Shown here one piece after another: positions 8,362 through 16,152 of a stretch of 64,000 nt of DNA. Each line of letters starts with the position of its first letter. Within the stretch, counting starts at the first letter, position 1. Under the pieces are notes generated by a model, which did no database searches, was not told the DNA's origin, and saw nothing but the letters and a program-made list of their open reading frames with translations. The DNA comes from Desulfosporosinus sp. (lineage in GTDB: Bacteria; Bacillota; Desulfitobacteriia; Desulfitobacteriales; Desulfitobacteriaceae): contig DOPM01000046.1 in NCBI GenBank assembly GCA_003513495.1, positions 150 through 64,149 of the forward strand. The letters are read 5' to 3'. The position numbers were made by a program, and so were the translations under genes.

Positions 8362-8409
8362 AAAGAGACAAAAGACTATCTTTTTTGAGAGATAGTCTTT
8401 TGTCTCTTT
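8362..8409. terminator. Strong hairpin after the AOR-moaD operon
   Basis: A perfect 19-bp stem with a 10-base loop spans the region between the MoaD-like gene and the convergent lysR gene. The arms start AAAGAGACAAAAGAC and end GTCTTTTGTCTCTTT. Its position between convergent genes suggests a bidirectional terminator. Confidence 0.75.
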
Positions 8410-8533
8410 AGTGAGAGGATAATCCTTGTCGCGGTTGCTCAACACTGGTGTAATTCTTCAATCAAGTTATAAAACGTGCCCTCTAACCACTTTAGGCAAG
8501 GCTATGTGGTTGGTTAAAAACTCCGGCAGTAAC

Positions 8534-9463
8534 TTAGTTTTTATTTTTAGTAGGCTTATTTTTTTTAAAAGCCTCGATACAGAAATTAACAAATTTCTGC
8601 TGAATAAGGTCGAGATTATAGTTTTCAGGCCAAACAAGGCCGAGAGATACTTTTATGTTATTACTAATTGGAATATAGACGAAATCAGTATCAGGAATAA
8701 TAAAAAATGAGGATGCCAGAGCTACTCCAAACCCCTTATTTATAAAGTCTGATGAAGAAGCAAAAATGTCAGAATGAACAAGAATATCGGGATCCCCATA
8801 TTTTTTTAGCATTTCAGCATAGGGAAGACAGCCGTTCTCAATGATTATGATGGGATATTTAACTATTTCTTCTAAAGAGGCATTCTTAAATTTATTTAAG
8901 GGATGGTTTTTGCCAACCACAGCGTATAATTTCCCATTTCGAAGCTTTTCAAAATTGAAATTATATCCTTTTCCCTGTGTCTTCGAATACTTTTTTAAAA
9001 TATCATCAGATATCGCAATAAAACTAAGGGAACAATTATCAGCTTGAAAGTTTGAAATAACCCTTAAAGAATTGGTTTCTTTTAAATTTAGGCGTATATG
9101 AGGGTACTCTTGATGAAAATGAGTTAATACCTTGGATAATATCGTATTGCCTAACTGTTGAGTTGTGTAAAGAGTCAAGCTTTCGACTGAGTTTTGTTTT
9201 GCTTCTTTGGATAAAGCCAAATCATGTTCTAATTCTTCTATTTTAGCCAATACTTCAGTTGCAGTCTTGACAACTTTTTCCCCTTCCTCTGTCAGATATA
9301 CTCCTTGCCGAAAGCGATTGAGTAATTTAACTCCAAGCTCTAATTCGAGTTTGTGAATCGCACTACTTAGAGCGGGTTGACTGATATGAACGAGCTCAGC
9401 AGTGTAAGAGATTGATTTGTTTTTAGCAATTTCGCAAAGATAGTACAGTTGTTCTAAGCGCAT
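8534..9463 (-). CDS. LysR-family transcriptional regulator
   Basis: The 309-aa protein has the LysR N-terminal winged helix: MRLEQLYYLCEIAKNKSI, then ISQPALSSAIHKLELELG (residues about 23-40) and LLNRFRQGVYLTEEG. A periplasmic-binding-like effector domain covers about residues 90-300. It is transcribed away from the xsc-like gene at 9656, with 192 bases between the starts. This is the usual arrangement for a LysR activator of a neighbouring catabolic operon, so it probably responds to a substrate or intermediate of that cluster. It converges on the AOR operon hairpin. Confidence 0.9.
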   Translation of the reverse strand: MRLEQLYYLCEIAKNKSISYTAELVHISQPALSSAIHKLELELGVKLLNRFRQGVYLTEEGEKVVKTATEVLAKIEELEHDLALSKEAKQNSVESLTLYTTQQLGNTILSKVLTHFHQEYPHIRLNLKETNSLRVISNFQADNCSLSFIAISDDILKKYSKTQGKGYNFNFEKLRNGKLYAVVGKNHPLNKFKNASLEEIVKYPIIIIENGCLPYAEMLKKYGDPDILVHSDIFASSSDFINKGFGVALASSFFIIPDTDFVYIPISNNIKVSLGLVWPENYNLDLIQQKFVNFCIEAFKKNKPTKNKN

Positions 9464-9517
9464 TAGATAAAAACCTCCCTTGCAGTTTCGGTCAAGTAGA
9501 AGATCATTATTAATTAT

Positions 9518-9539
9518 ATAACATATTCATATTGCTTAT
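9518..9539. promoter_or_regulatory. Candidate LysR operator
   Basis: An interrupted dyad, ATAAC-(12 bases)-CTTAT, sits between the divergent lysR and xsc-like genes. Its shape fits the ATAN-type LysR sites. The support is only positional and by symmetry. Confidence 0.3.
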
Positions 9540-9655
9540 CTAGCTGGATATAAAGAATCGATTGGTCAAAGAGATTACTGGAATATATGATGATGATAGA
9601 AAGGGAAACTATATAAGAGGTTAAGTTTTAAAGCGGTAGAGGAGGAAATAAACGA

Positions 9656-11392
9656 ATGGTAAAAGTTAAAATGACACCCAGTGAAGCAATTTGTGAGACA
9701 CTTTTAGCGGAGGGCGTCGACCATGTAACCGGTATTCTTGGTTCTGCGTTTATGGATCTATTAGACTTATTTCCGACAGCCGGAATTAAATTCGTACCGG
9801 TTCGTCACGAGCAATCAGCAGGACATATGGAAGATGCCTACTGTCGTGTTACCGGAAAATGTGGTGTTATCATCGGACAAAATGGCCCGGGAATCACTAA
9901 TATGGTTACTTCCGTGGCTGCCGCTAACTCTGCACATACACCTATGGTCATTATTTGTCCGTCTGCTGGTACGCCAACGATAGGTTGGGATGGCTTCCAG
10001 GAGGCAGATACTGTACAAATATTCAAAGCTATTACGAAAGCGACCATTCAAGTTCCTCATCCGAAGCGAGCAGCAGATTGTTTAAGAACCGCTTTCCGCA
10101 TTGCTTATGCAGAGCGAGGGCCAGTACTTTATGACATTCCTCGTGATTATTTTTATGGTGAATGTGAGGATCAAATCTTAGAACCACATCAATATCGAGT
10201 CGATAAACGTGGTTGCGGGTCTAGCGAATCTCTTGATAGAGCAACTGAGATTCTGCTTTCTTCTAAAAAACCTGTAATTGTCTCTGGTCGCGGGGTTGTG
10301 GACACTAAGTCTACGGATATTGTGGCAAAACTCGCAGAACTTCTCACCGCTCCTGTTGCTTGCACTTACATGCACAATGATGCTTTTCCATGTGACCATC
10401 CTCTTTGGGTTGGACCGATCGGTTACATGGGATCAAAAGCAGCCATGCACTCATTGGCGGAAGCGGATGTAATTCTTGCTCTTGGAACTAGGTTATCAGT
10501 CTTCGGTACTTTGCCGCAATATGATATCAACTATTTCCCGGAAAGTGCAAAAATCATCCAGGTTGATATAAACCCTAGGAATCTTGCTCGGACTCATCCC
10601 GTGGAAGTAGGAATCATAGGGGATGCCAAGGAAGCGGCTGTTGAGATCCTAAAGAGACTGGAAACAAAAATATCTACTCCGAAAGTAGATCAAGCCCGTA
10701 TAGATATGATCCAAGAACGTGTTCAGGAATGGAGAAATGAGCTCATCGGCTTGGCCATGGTTGATGGCGTGCCAATCAATCCCCGTCGTGCCTTGTTAGA
10801 AATCCAAAAGGTAATGCCGGAAAATGCAATCGTGGCTACAGATATTGGTAATGTAGCTTCAACGTCTAACAGTTATCTGGAGTTTAAAGGAACGGGCAAG
10901 CACATTGCGGCACTTACCTTTGGAAACACCGGATTTTCATACCCTGCAGCTTTAGGGGCGCAGATGGCCAGTCCCGAGGCACCTGTAGTTTGTATAGTAG
11001 GGGACGGAGCATGGGGAATGAGTTTACATGAGGTAAGCACTGCTGTTGAACATAACCTACCAGTTGTAGCAATTGTCTTTAGAAACGGCGCTTGGTGTGC
11101 TGAAAAGAAAAATCAAGTAGATTTCTATAACAACCGTTTCGTGGGGGCGGAAATCCCTAATCCTGAAAGCTTTGTGCCGGTAGCTGTGGCGATGGGCGCT
11201 GAAGGCATCCGAGTGGTTAAACCGGAAGACGTTGGACCGGCACTAGAGAGAGCTTTAAACTTGCGTAAACCATTTGTTTTAGAAATTGTCTGTGATGGAA
11301 CACAACTCGCTCCGCCGTTTAGAAAAGATGCTTTGAGGATGCCTACTCGTCTTCTTCCCAAATATCAACATCTCGATGTTAGGAACTGGTGA
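9656..11392 (+). CDS. xsc: Sulfoacetaldehyde acetyltransferase-like ThDP enzyme
   Basis: The 578-aa protein matches Xsc, which cleaves sulfoacetaldehyde with phosphate to acetyl phosphate plus sulfite. Segments I recognise from characterised Xsc are KVKMTPSEA at the start, RHEQSAGHMEDAYCRVTG (catalytic Glu), IGQNGPGITN, PRDYFYGE, YMHNDAFPCDHPLW, GYMGSKAAMHSL and AEKKNQVDFYNNRFV. The ThDP motif GDGAWGMS...FRNG lies near residues 448-475. No pta or ackA gene is adjacent. A close paralogue with another 2-carbon acyl donor cannot be excluded. GTAGAGGAGG precedes the ATG, and LysR lies divergently upstream. Confidence 0.75.
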   Translation: MVKVKMTPSEAICETLLAEGVDHVTGILGSAFMDLLDLFPTAGIKFVPVRHEQSAGHMEDAYCRVTGKCGVIIGQNGPGITNMVTSVAAANSAHTPMVIICPSAGTPTIGWDGFQEADTVQIFKAITKATIQVPHPKRAADCLRTAFRIAYAERGPVLYDIPRDYFYGECEDQILEPHQYRVDKRGCGSSESLDRATEILLSSKKPVIVSGRGVVDTKSTDIVAKLAELLTAPVACTYMHNDAFPCDHPLWVGPIGYMGSKAAMHSLAEADVILALGTRLSVFGTLPQYDINYFPESAKIIQVDINPRNLARTHPVEVGIIGDAKEAAVEILKRLETKISTPKVDQARIDMIQERVQEWRNELIGLAMVDGVPINPRRALLEIQKVMPENAIVATDIGNVASTSNSYLEFKGTGKHIAALTFGNTGFSYPAALGAQMASPEAPVVCIVGDGAWGMSLHEVSTAVEHNLPVVAIVFRNGAWCAEKKNQVDFYNNRFVGAEIPNPESFVPVAVAMGAEGIRVVKPEDVGPALERALNLRKPFVLEIVCDGTQLAPPFRKDALRMPTRLLPKYQHLDVRNW

Positions 11393-11433
11393 GTTAATCA
11401 GATTTCTAATCTGGTTAATTCAAGAACTTAAAA

Positions 11434-11494
11434 GTAAAACTCGTTCAGCTAAAGTTGAACATCGAGACTTCGGTGATGTCTCCAGAGGGAGTCT
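11434..11494 (+). other. Hairpin element related to the start of the RNA at 4765
   Basis: Two inverted repeats follow each other: GTTCAGCTAAAGTTGAAC, then GAGAC/GTCTC around an ACTTCGGTGAT-type loop. About 30 bases from AACTCGTTCA onward resemble 4768-4798. It lies between the xsc-like gene and the dehydrogenase gene and lacks a T-run, so it is not a standard terminator. Confidence 0.4.
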
Positions 11495-11521
11495 TAATAA
11501 AACTTGTGAAAGGGGAAAAGA

Positions 11522-12463
11522 ATGATGAAGGTTACCGTGATTGGAGCAGGGGTTATGGGACCCGGAATTGCTCAAATTTGGCTAATGGGCGGCCATGAAG
11601 TGGTACTTACGGATCTTGTGCAGAAAGCATTGGAGGAGGGCAAAGAAAGTATTTACAACAGTCTTCAGACTATGAAGGCGATGGATATTATTAAAAATGA
11701 TGCTGAGCTGTATATGTCTAAACTTGAGATTTCAACTTCTTTGGAACAAGCTGTCAAGGCAGCTAAATTAGTCATTGAGGTTGTACCCGAAAGAATGGAT
11801 ATTAAACAACAGCTTTATGGTCAGTTAGATAAATTATGTGAAAAAGATGCCATTATAGTAAGTAATACATCTTCGTTACCTTTGCCGGAAATTTTCCCGA
11901 ATTTCCGGACGGGTAAGTTTTTTGTAGCACACTTTTTCAATCCTCCTCAGATACTTCCGCTGGTTGAACTTGTCAGGAATGAGACAACCGAGACAGAAGC
12001 TGTTGAATGGTTAAGAAAAGAATTGGAACTGTGCGGCAAGACACCCATAGTTGTCAATGGATTTATCAAAGGATTCTTGGTAAACCGTATGCAGTTGGCT
12101 ATGACCAGAGAGGCCCTTAATCTTCTGGATCAAGGCGTAGTATCTGCGGAGGACTTGGATAAAACAACTATGGCGGCGGTTGGCTTCAAGTCAGCTTGGC
12201 AAGGGATTTTCAATACTATGGATTTTGTTGGACTCGATACTGTAGCTTTTGTGAATAACATAATTTTCCCGGATCTTTGCAACGATACTAGCGTACCTAA
12301 AATAGTTACAGATAAAGTGAGCGAGGGAAAATTAGGTATCAAAACCGGTGAAGGATTTTATAAATATGATCAAGGCAAAAGAGAAGAAGTGACACAGAAA
12401 AGGCTAACAGTTCTGCTTGAACAACTTAAGCTTTGGAATAAATACAAACCTTGTGATGTATAA
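11522..12463 (+). CDS. 3-hydroxyacyl-CoA dehydrogenase-family (3-hydroxyacid) dehydrogenase
   Basis: This 313-aa protein is a single-unit HAD-type NAD-dependent dehydrogenase. The Rossmann motif VIGAGVMGPGIAQ is near residues 5-17. SNTSSLPLPE near 117 and the catalytic-His segment VAHFFNPPQILPLVE near 140 are standard. The C-terminal helical domain holds the KTGEGFYKYD signature near 280. The family includes 3-hydroxybutyryl-CoA, L-carnitine and L-gulonate dehydrogenases, so the substrate may be a free 3-hydroxyacid. Next to an Xsc homologue, a beta-hydroxysulfonate such as isethionate is a chemically sensible but untested candidate. Confidence 0.8.
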   Translation: MMKVTVIGAGVMGPGIAQIWLMGGHEVVLTDLVQKALEEGKESIYNSLQTMKAMDIIKNDAELYMSKLEISTSLEQAVKAAKLVIEVVPERMDIKQQLYGQLDKLCEKDAIIVSNTSSLPLPEIFPNFRTGKFFVAHFFNPPQILPLVELVRNETTETEAVEWLRKELELCGKTPIVVNGFIKGFLVNRMQLAMTREALNLLDQGVVSAEDLDKTTMAAVGFKSAWQGIFNTMDFVGLDTVAFVNNIIFPDLCNDTSVPKIVTDKVSEGKLGIKTGEGFYKYDQGKREEVTQKRLTVLLEQLKLWNKYKPCDV

Positions 12464-12477
12464 GGGGAGTGACAGGG

Positions 12478-13752
12478 ATGAACACCAAAGAGACTTTGGC
12501 CGCTCCTAAGGAAAAATTCAAAATGACGGACAGGCAGAAAAAAATGTGGCCGATATTGATTCTAGGAATATTCTTCGAGGGGTTCGATGACGCAGCACTT
12601 AATTTTGTTCTACCGTATATTACACAAGAATTTCAACTGACAACCGAAGTAGTGGGTTATGCTTTATCTTTGGTCGGGATAGGTGCATTGTGCGCGTTCT
12701 TTATTGTCCGAATGGCGGATAAGGTTGGGAGACGTCCGATTTTTCTAGGATGTGTTTACCTGTTTTCCATCTGTAGTCTATTGACAGTATTTATGCCAAA
12801 TATTTATATGATTGTCGCTGTACAGTTTTTAGCAAGGGTATTCCTAATTGGTTGCTGGTCCATCGGATATACCATATTATCTGAGGAATTTTCCTCAGAT
12901 AATCTAGGAGCAGTAAGTGGTTTGTACCAGATGACAGCAGTTTTGGGAGCTCTGACTATAGCTTTACTTCTGCCTTTAGTTCTTAAGCTGGGTTTTACCT
13001 GGAGAGCTTTGTATCTTATAGGCGCCCTTCCTCTGATTCCCGCCTTTATCTATAGAAAGAATCTGCCGGAAACTCAGCCTTTCCTAGAGCTTCAGAAACA
13101 GAAAAAAGCGGGAATAAAACAGCCCAAGGAAGACTTCTTCGCCGTATGGAAAAAGCCTCATGCAAAATATATTTTGGTCATGTCTTTAGTATGGCTATTC
13201 TTATATTTTGGGATCAAAGGTTCATTGAATTTCTTAACTATGCGTTTGGTGATGGAACTTGCCTGGACACCCAGTATGGTTAGCATAACGATATTGTCCC
13301 AGACCCTAGCCGGTATGGTTATTATTAATCTGAATGGACGGTTGTTAGATAAGCTTGGAAGAAAGGGTGCTGCTCTAGTCATTATCTCAGTAGGAGTAGC
13401 TGCCACGATCGTACAGTTCAATGTTCAAAGTTTTTACGCAGTGATTTTTTTCGGGATGATTGCTGCAGGTTTTGTCAATTCATTTCTGATAGTGGCTTCC
13501 ACCCTTACCAATGAATTGTTCCCGACAGAACTACGTGCTAATGCAACGGCTTGGAGTAACAATATTATTGGACGGTTAGGTCAGATTCTTGTACCTAGTA
13601 TGATAGGGGGACTAACTATGAGTATGTCCATCGGTCATTCTGTGAGTATTGCTATGCTTATGCCGTTAATATCTCTTATGCTTATCTTTGTGTTCTTGCC
13701 TGAGACCAAAAAACCTGCCCAACAAGTTGGGCAGCAGGAAGTAAAGATGTAA
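12478..13752 (+). CDS. MFS transporter (organic-anion type)
   Basis: About 424 aa with 12 predicted membrane segments fit the major facilitator superfamily. The loop motif MADKVGRRPIF after helix 2 and its C-terminal half equivalent RLLDKLGRKGA are visible. The aromatic-acid/sialate-like opening is GIFFEGFDDAALNFVLPYI. ATG 12478 is preferred over GTG 12469 because GGGGAG lies 10 bases upstream of it. The gene begins 14 bases after the dehydrogenase gene, within the same operon, and probably imports the pathway substrate by proton symport. The acidic FDD in helix 1 resembles the substrate-motif Asp of the AAHS family. Confidence 0.85.
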   Translation: MNTKETLAAPKEKFKMTDRQKKMWPILILGIFFEGFDDAALNFVLPYITQEFQLTTEVVGYALSLVGIGALCAFFIVRMADKVGRRPIFLGCVYLFSICSLLTVFMPNIYMIVAVQFLARVFLIGCWSIGYTILSEEFSSDNLGAVSGLYQMTAVLGALTIALLLPLVLKLGFTWRALYLIGALPLIPAFIYRKNLPETQPFLELQKQKKAGIKQPKEDFFAVWKKPHAKYILVMSLVWLFLYFGIKGSLNFLTMRLVMELAWTPSMVSITILSQTLAGMVIINLNGRLLDKLGRKGAALVIISVGVAATIVQFNVQSFYAVIFFGMIAAGFVNSFLIVASTLTNELFPTELRANATAWSNNIIGRLGQILVPSMIGGLTMSMSIGHSVSIAMLMPLISLMLIFVFLPETKKPAQQVGQQEVKM

Positions 13753-13801
13753 CTATGAGGTGTTTGAACTATTATTAACTAAAATTAAGGAGGGCCTAAC
13801 C

Positions 13802-15445
13802 ATGAGTAACAAGTGTAGAGCAGGTGGTCTCGTGTCAGAGGTATTTAAAAAAGAAGGGGTTAAGTATCTTTTCGGAATCCCCGGCGGGCATATTTATCCA
13901 ACAATGGAGAAATGTGAAGAACTGGGAATTAAGTTCATCGGTGTACGTCATGAAATGACTGCTTCCTTTGCAGCTGAAGGGTGGGCGCTGGCTACCGGAA
14001 AAATCGGAGTATGCACAGGGACAGCAGGACCCGGGTTTACTAATATGGTAACCGGTATGGCTAACTCGTTTGTTGGAGGAATTCCCGTAATGCATCTGGC
14101 AGGGAAGGCCAGAGTTATAGAAAATGACCGAAATGAGCTTCAGGATTTTAACCAAATGGCAATTGTAGCAAGTATGACAAAACATTCCAGAGCAGTAACA
14201 GAACCGGAACGAATACCTGAATATGTAGGAAGAGCATTTGCTCACGCCGTTAGCGGCAAACCCGGACCTGTATACTTAGAAATTCCGAGGGATCTGATGG
14301 ATACAGAAGTTAACCTTTCAACTGTGGAATTTCAGAAAAACTACTGCTTAGATAGTAAACCCCAAGGAGACCCTGCAAGTATTAAAGGTGCCCTGGAACA
14401 GATTCAGCAGGCTAAAAAGCCAGTGATTATTGCAGGTTCCGGAGTTTGGTTTGCCCAGGCGCACAATGAACTAAAAGAATTCGTCGAAAAATCAGGTATA
14501 CCATTCGCAACTCGCAATGCCGCTAGGGGTTGTGTCTCCGATAGCCATCCACTCTTTATATGTCCTGGTTATAATCATCCTATTCTCCAGGCAATCATGG
14601 CCGAAACTGATCTGGCTATAGTAATTGGCACAAGACCCGGCTTCACATTAAGTCGCGAAATTTTCCGTAAAGATCTGAAGATTATTCGCCTAGATGTTGA
14701 TGCCGCCGAACTTACAAATCAACTAGATATTTCCATCGGCATTAACGGAGATGCCCGAGAAGTTCTTAGACAGCTCACTGATGGAATTAGTCAAGGCGGT
14801 TACCCGGAATGGGCTGGATATATTAATGCCGTAAAACAACAGTTCGCAGGTTTTTTTGTCCAAATGTGTGATGATAAACATACCCCCGTTCATCCTGTAC
14901 ATCTTATGAATCAAATTGCACAGAGAATTGATGAAAATACCATAGTGGTAATCGATGGGGGAGATACAGCTACCTGGGCAACTTTAGCTCTTCCGGCCTA
15001 TGGTCCCGGACAAATGCTTTCGATTGCAGGTACAAGTTATGGGCCTTTGGGAGTAGGCATGGGATATGCCATTGCCGCTAAACTTGCCCATCCGAACAAG
15101 AAGGTAATAATGGTGACTGGCGATGGGGCATTTGGCTATGGAGCAATGGAATATGATACCTGTATACGTTACGGGCTTGATATAACTACTGTCATCCTTA
15201 ATGATGGTATGTGGGGCATGATTAAAAGAGGAGAAGCCAAAAAGTCTAGTGGAAAATCAAAATTTGTAGGTGTACATCTTAAAGAACAAGTACACTATGA
15301 GAAAATGGTAGAAGATCTGGGTGGCTATGGCGAATTTGTGACGGACCCTGACGAAGTAGGAAACGCCATTGATAGAGCTTTGGCTTCCGGTAAGCCTGCT
15401 TGCGTAAACGTTATCACCGATCCGGAAATTGGACCTCCGAGATAA
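13802..15445 (+). CDS. ThDP-dependent lyase/decarboxylase, acetolactate synthase-like
   Basis: This 547-aa protein has the three-domain architecture of ThDP carboligases. The PYR-domain Glu is in VRHEMTASFAAEGWA, followed by GTAGPGFTNM. GKPGPVYLEIPRDL precedes the central domain. The ThDP/Mg motif GDGAFGYGAMEYDT...LND is near residue 455. It lacks the Xsc-specific blocks of its neighbour, and the GAMEYDTCIRYGL segment recalls 2-hydroxyacyl-CoA lyases and oxalyl-CoA decarboxylase. AAGGAGGGCC precedes ATG 13802; the upstream in-frame ATG at 13760 has no such site. The reaction is uncertain: decarboxylation or cleavage of a 2-keto or 2-hydroxy acid feeding the Xsc step. Confidence 0.7.
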   Translation: MSNKCRAGGLVSEVFKKEGVKYLFGIPGGHIYPTMEKCEELGIKFIGVRHEMTASFAAEGWALATGKIGVCTGTAGPGFTNMVTGMANSFVGGIPVMHLAGKARVIENDRNELQDFNQMAIVASMTKHSRAVTEPERIPEYVGRAFAHAVSGKPGPVYLEIPRDLMDTEVNLSTVEFQKNYCLDSKPQGDPASIKGALEQIQQAKKPVIIAGSGVWFAQAHNELKEFVEKSGIPFATRNAARGCVSDSHPLFICPGYNHPILQAIMAETDLAIVIGTRPGFTLSREIFRKDLKIIRLDVDAAELTNQLDISIGINGDAREVLRQLTDGISQGGYPEWAGYINAVKQQFAGFFVQMCDDKHTPVHPVHLMNQIAQRIDENTIVVIDGGDTATWATLALPAYGPGQMLSIAGTSYGPLGVGMGYAIAAKLAHPNKKVIMVTGDGAFGYGAMEYDTCIRYGLDITTVILNDGMWGMIKRGEAKKSSGKSKFVGVHLKEQVHYEKMVEDLGGYGEFVTDPDEVGNAIDRALASGKPACVNVITDPEIGPPR

Positions 15446-15511
15446 GGGGGTTATTTCCAAGAGAGAAAATTATATTCTAGGACACATTTATAGAAAATGG
15501 AGGATTCTAAG

Positions 15512-15835
15512 TTGAGCGTAAAAGATGAAATATATGCATTTTGCGAGAAAATGAATGCCGACCCTGGCCATATGGAGTCAAAAAGTTTAGTATTCCAGGT
15601 AAATCTAAAGGAAAGCGGCCCCATACAAATGGTCATCAAAGATAGCAGTATTACAGTATTTGAAGACAATCCTCATACACCGGAAATTACTTTGATAATT
15701 TCTGATAATAATTACTCAAAATTGCTTAAGAATGAATTGAATACTACAATGGCCTTTATGACAGGTAACATCAAAGTTGAAGGTAAATTAGATAAGGCGT
15801 TTAAGCTTCTAGAAATTGTAAAGCAATACCAATGA
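15512..15835 (+). CDS. SCP2 sterol-carrier domain protein
   Basis: This protein of about 107 aa fits a stand-alone SCP2 domain, a lipid or acyl-CoA-binding fold. SLVFQVNLKESGPIQMVIKDSS and LNTTMAFMTGNIKVEGKLDKA are the recognisable pieces; the latter is the conserved SCP2 end. TTG 15512 is favoured because GGAGG lies 8 bases before it; ATG 15497 is an in-frame alternative adding five residues. It closes the catabolic operon before the terminator at 15890. It may present an acyl-CoA or hydrophobic intermediate, but that role is inference. Confidence 0.75.
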   Translation: MSVKDEIYAFCEKMNADPGHMESKSLVFQVNLKESGPIQMVIKDSSITVFEDNPHTPEITLIISDNNYSKLLKNELNTTMAFMTGNIKVEGKLDKAFKLLEIVKQYQ

Positions 15836-15889
15836 TAGACATGTTAGCAACCACTGGAAGATTTTAATATCCCTATGATATTTTTGGCA

Positions 15890-15923
15890 GGGGTGGAGAT
15901 ATTTCAATAATCTCCACCCCTTT
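15890..15923 (+). terminator. Terminator of the xsc-type operon
   Basis: A perfect 11-bp stem, GGGGTGGAGAT/ATCTCCACCCC, with a 9-base loop is followed by TTT. Confidence 0.85.
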
Positions 15924-15943
15924 GCTAATTGTGATTAGCCTTA

Positions 15944-15999
15944 GTGAAAAGCAGCGAAAGCTGCTTTTTAACGTATTTCTTGGAACAAAACAGGAATAT
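15944..15999 (+). repeat. Right copy of island-flanking direct repeat
   Basis: This copy matches 3868-3924 over 56 bases, including the AAAAGCAGC hairpin. It precedes ftsK, whereas the left copy follows tepA. The two copies therefore bracket the 12-kb block that separates tepA from ftsK. Confidence 0.9.
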
Positions 16000-16066
16000 A
16001 CACTTGGGGTGTGGAATTTATATATAGTGTGGACAACTTAACAAGAGGAATCGTACAAGAAATCGC

Positions 16067-16094
16067 ACCAGGACAATTTATGAATTGTCCCTAC
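16067..16094. repeat. Dispersed palindrome, copy 1 (diverged)
   Basis: ACCAGGACAATTTA then TGAATTGTCCCTAC aligns with the perfect copy at 38872. A G-C pair in the arms has changed to A-T on both sides (GGCAA to GACAA, TTGCC to TTGTC), which preserves pairing. It lies in the ftsK upstream region. Confidence 0.7.
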
Positions 16095-16152
16095 ACGTCA
16101 TGGATGGTCAAGTGTCCTGATGGCGAAATTTTTATGTTTGGAGGATGGTTCT

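Noticed and set aside
8426..8710. Plus-strand frame at the lysR 3-prime end
   Set aside because: It is antisense to the LysR effector domain and has no ribosome site.
13835..14245. 136-codon minus-strand frame inside the second ThDP gene
   Set aside because: It is antisense to conserved ThDP motifs, with Cys/Ser-rich text typical of shadows.
16120..16152. ATG 16120 as ftsK start
   Set aside because: No ribosome site precedes it, while GTG 16153 has GGAGG at proper spacing.
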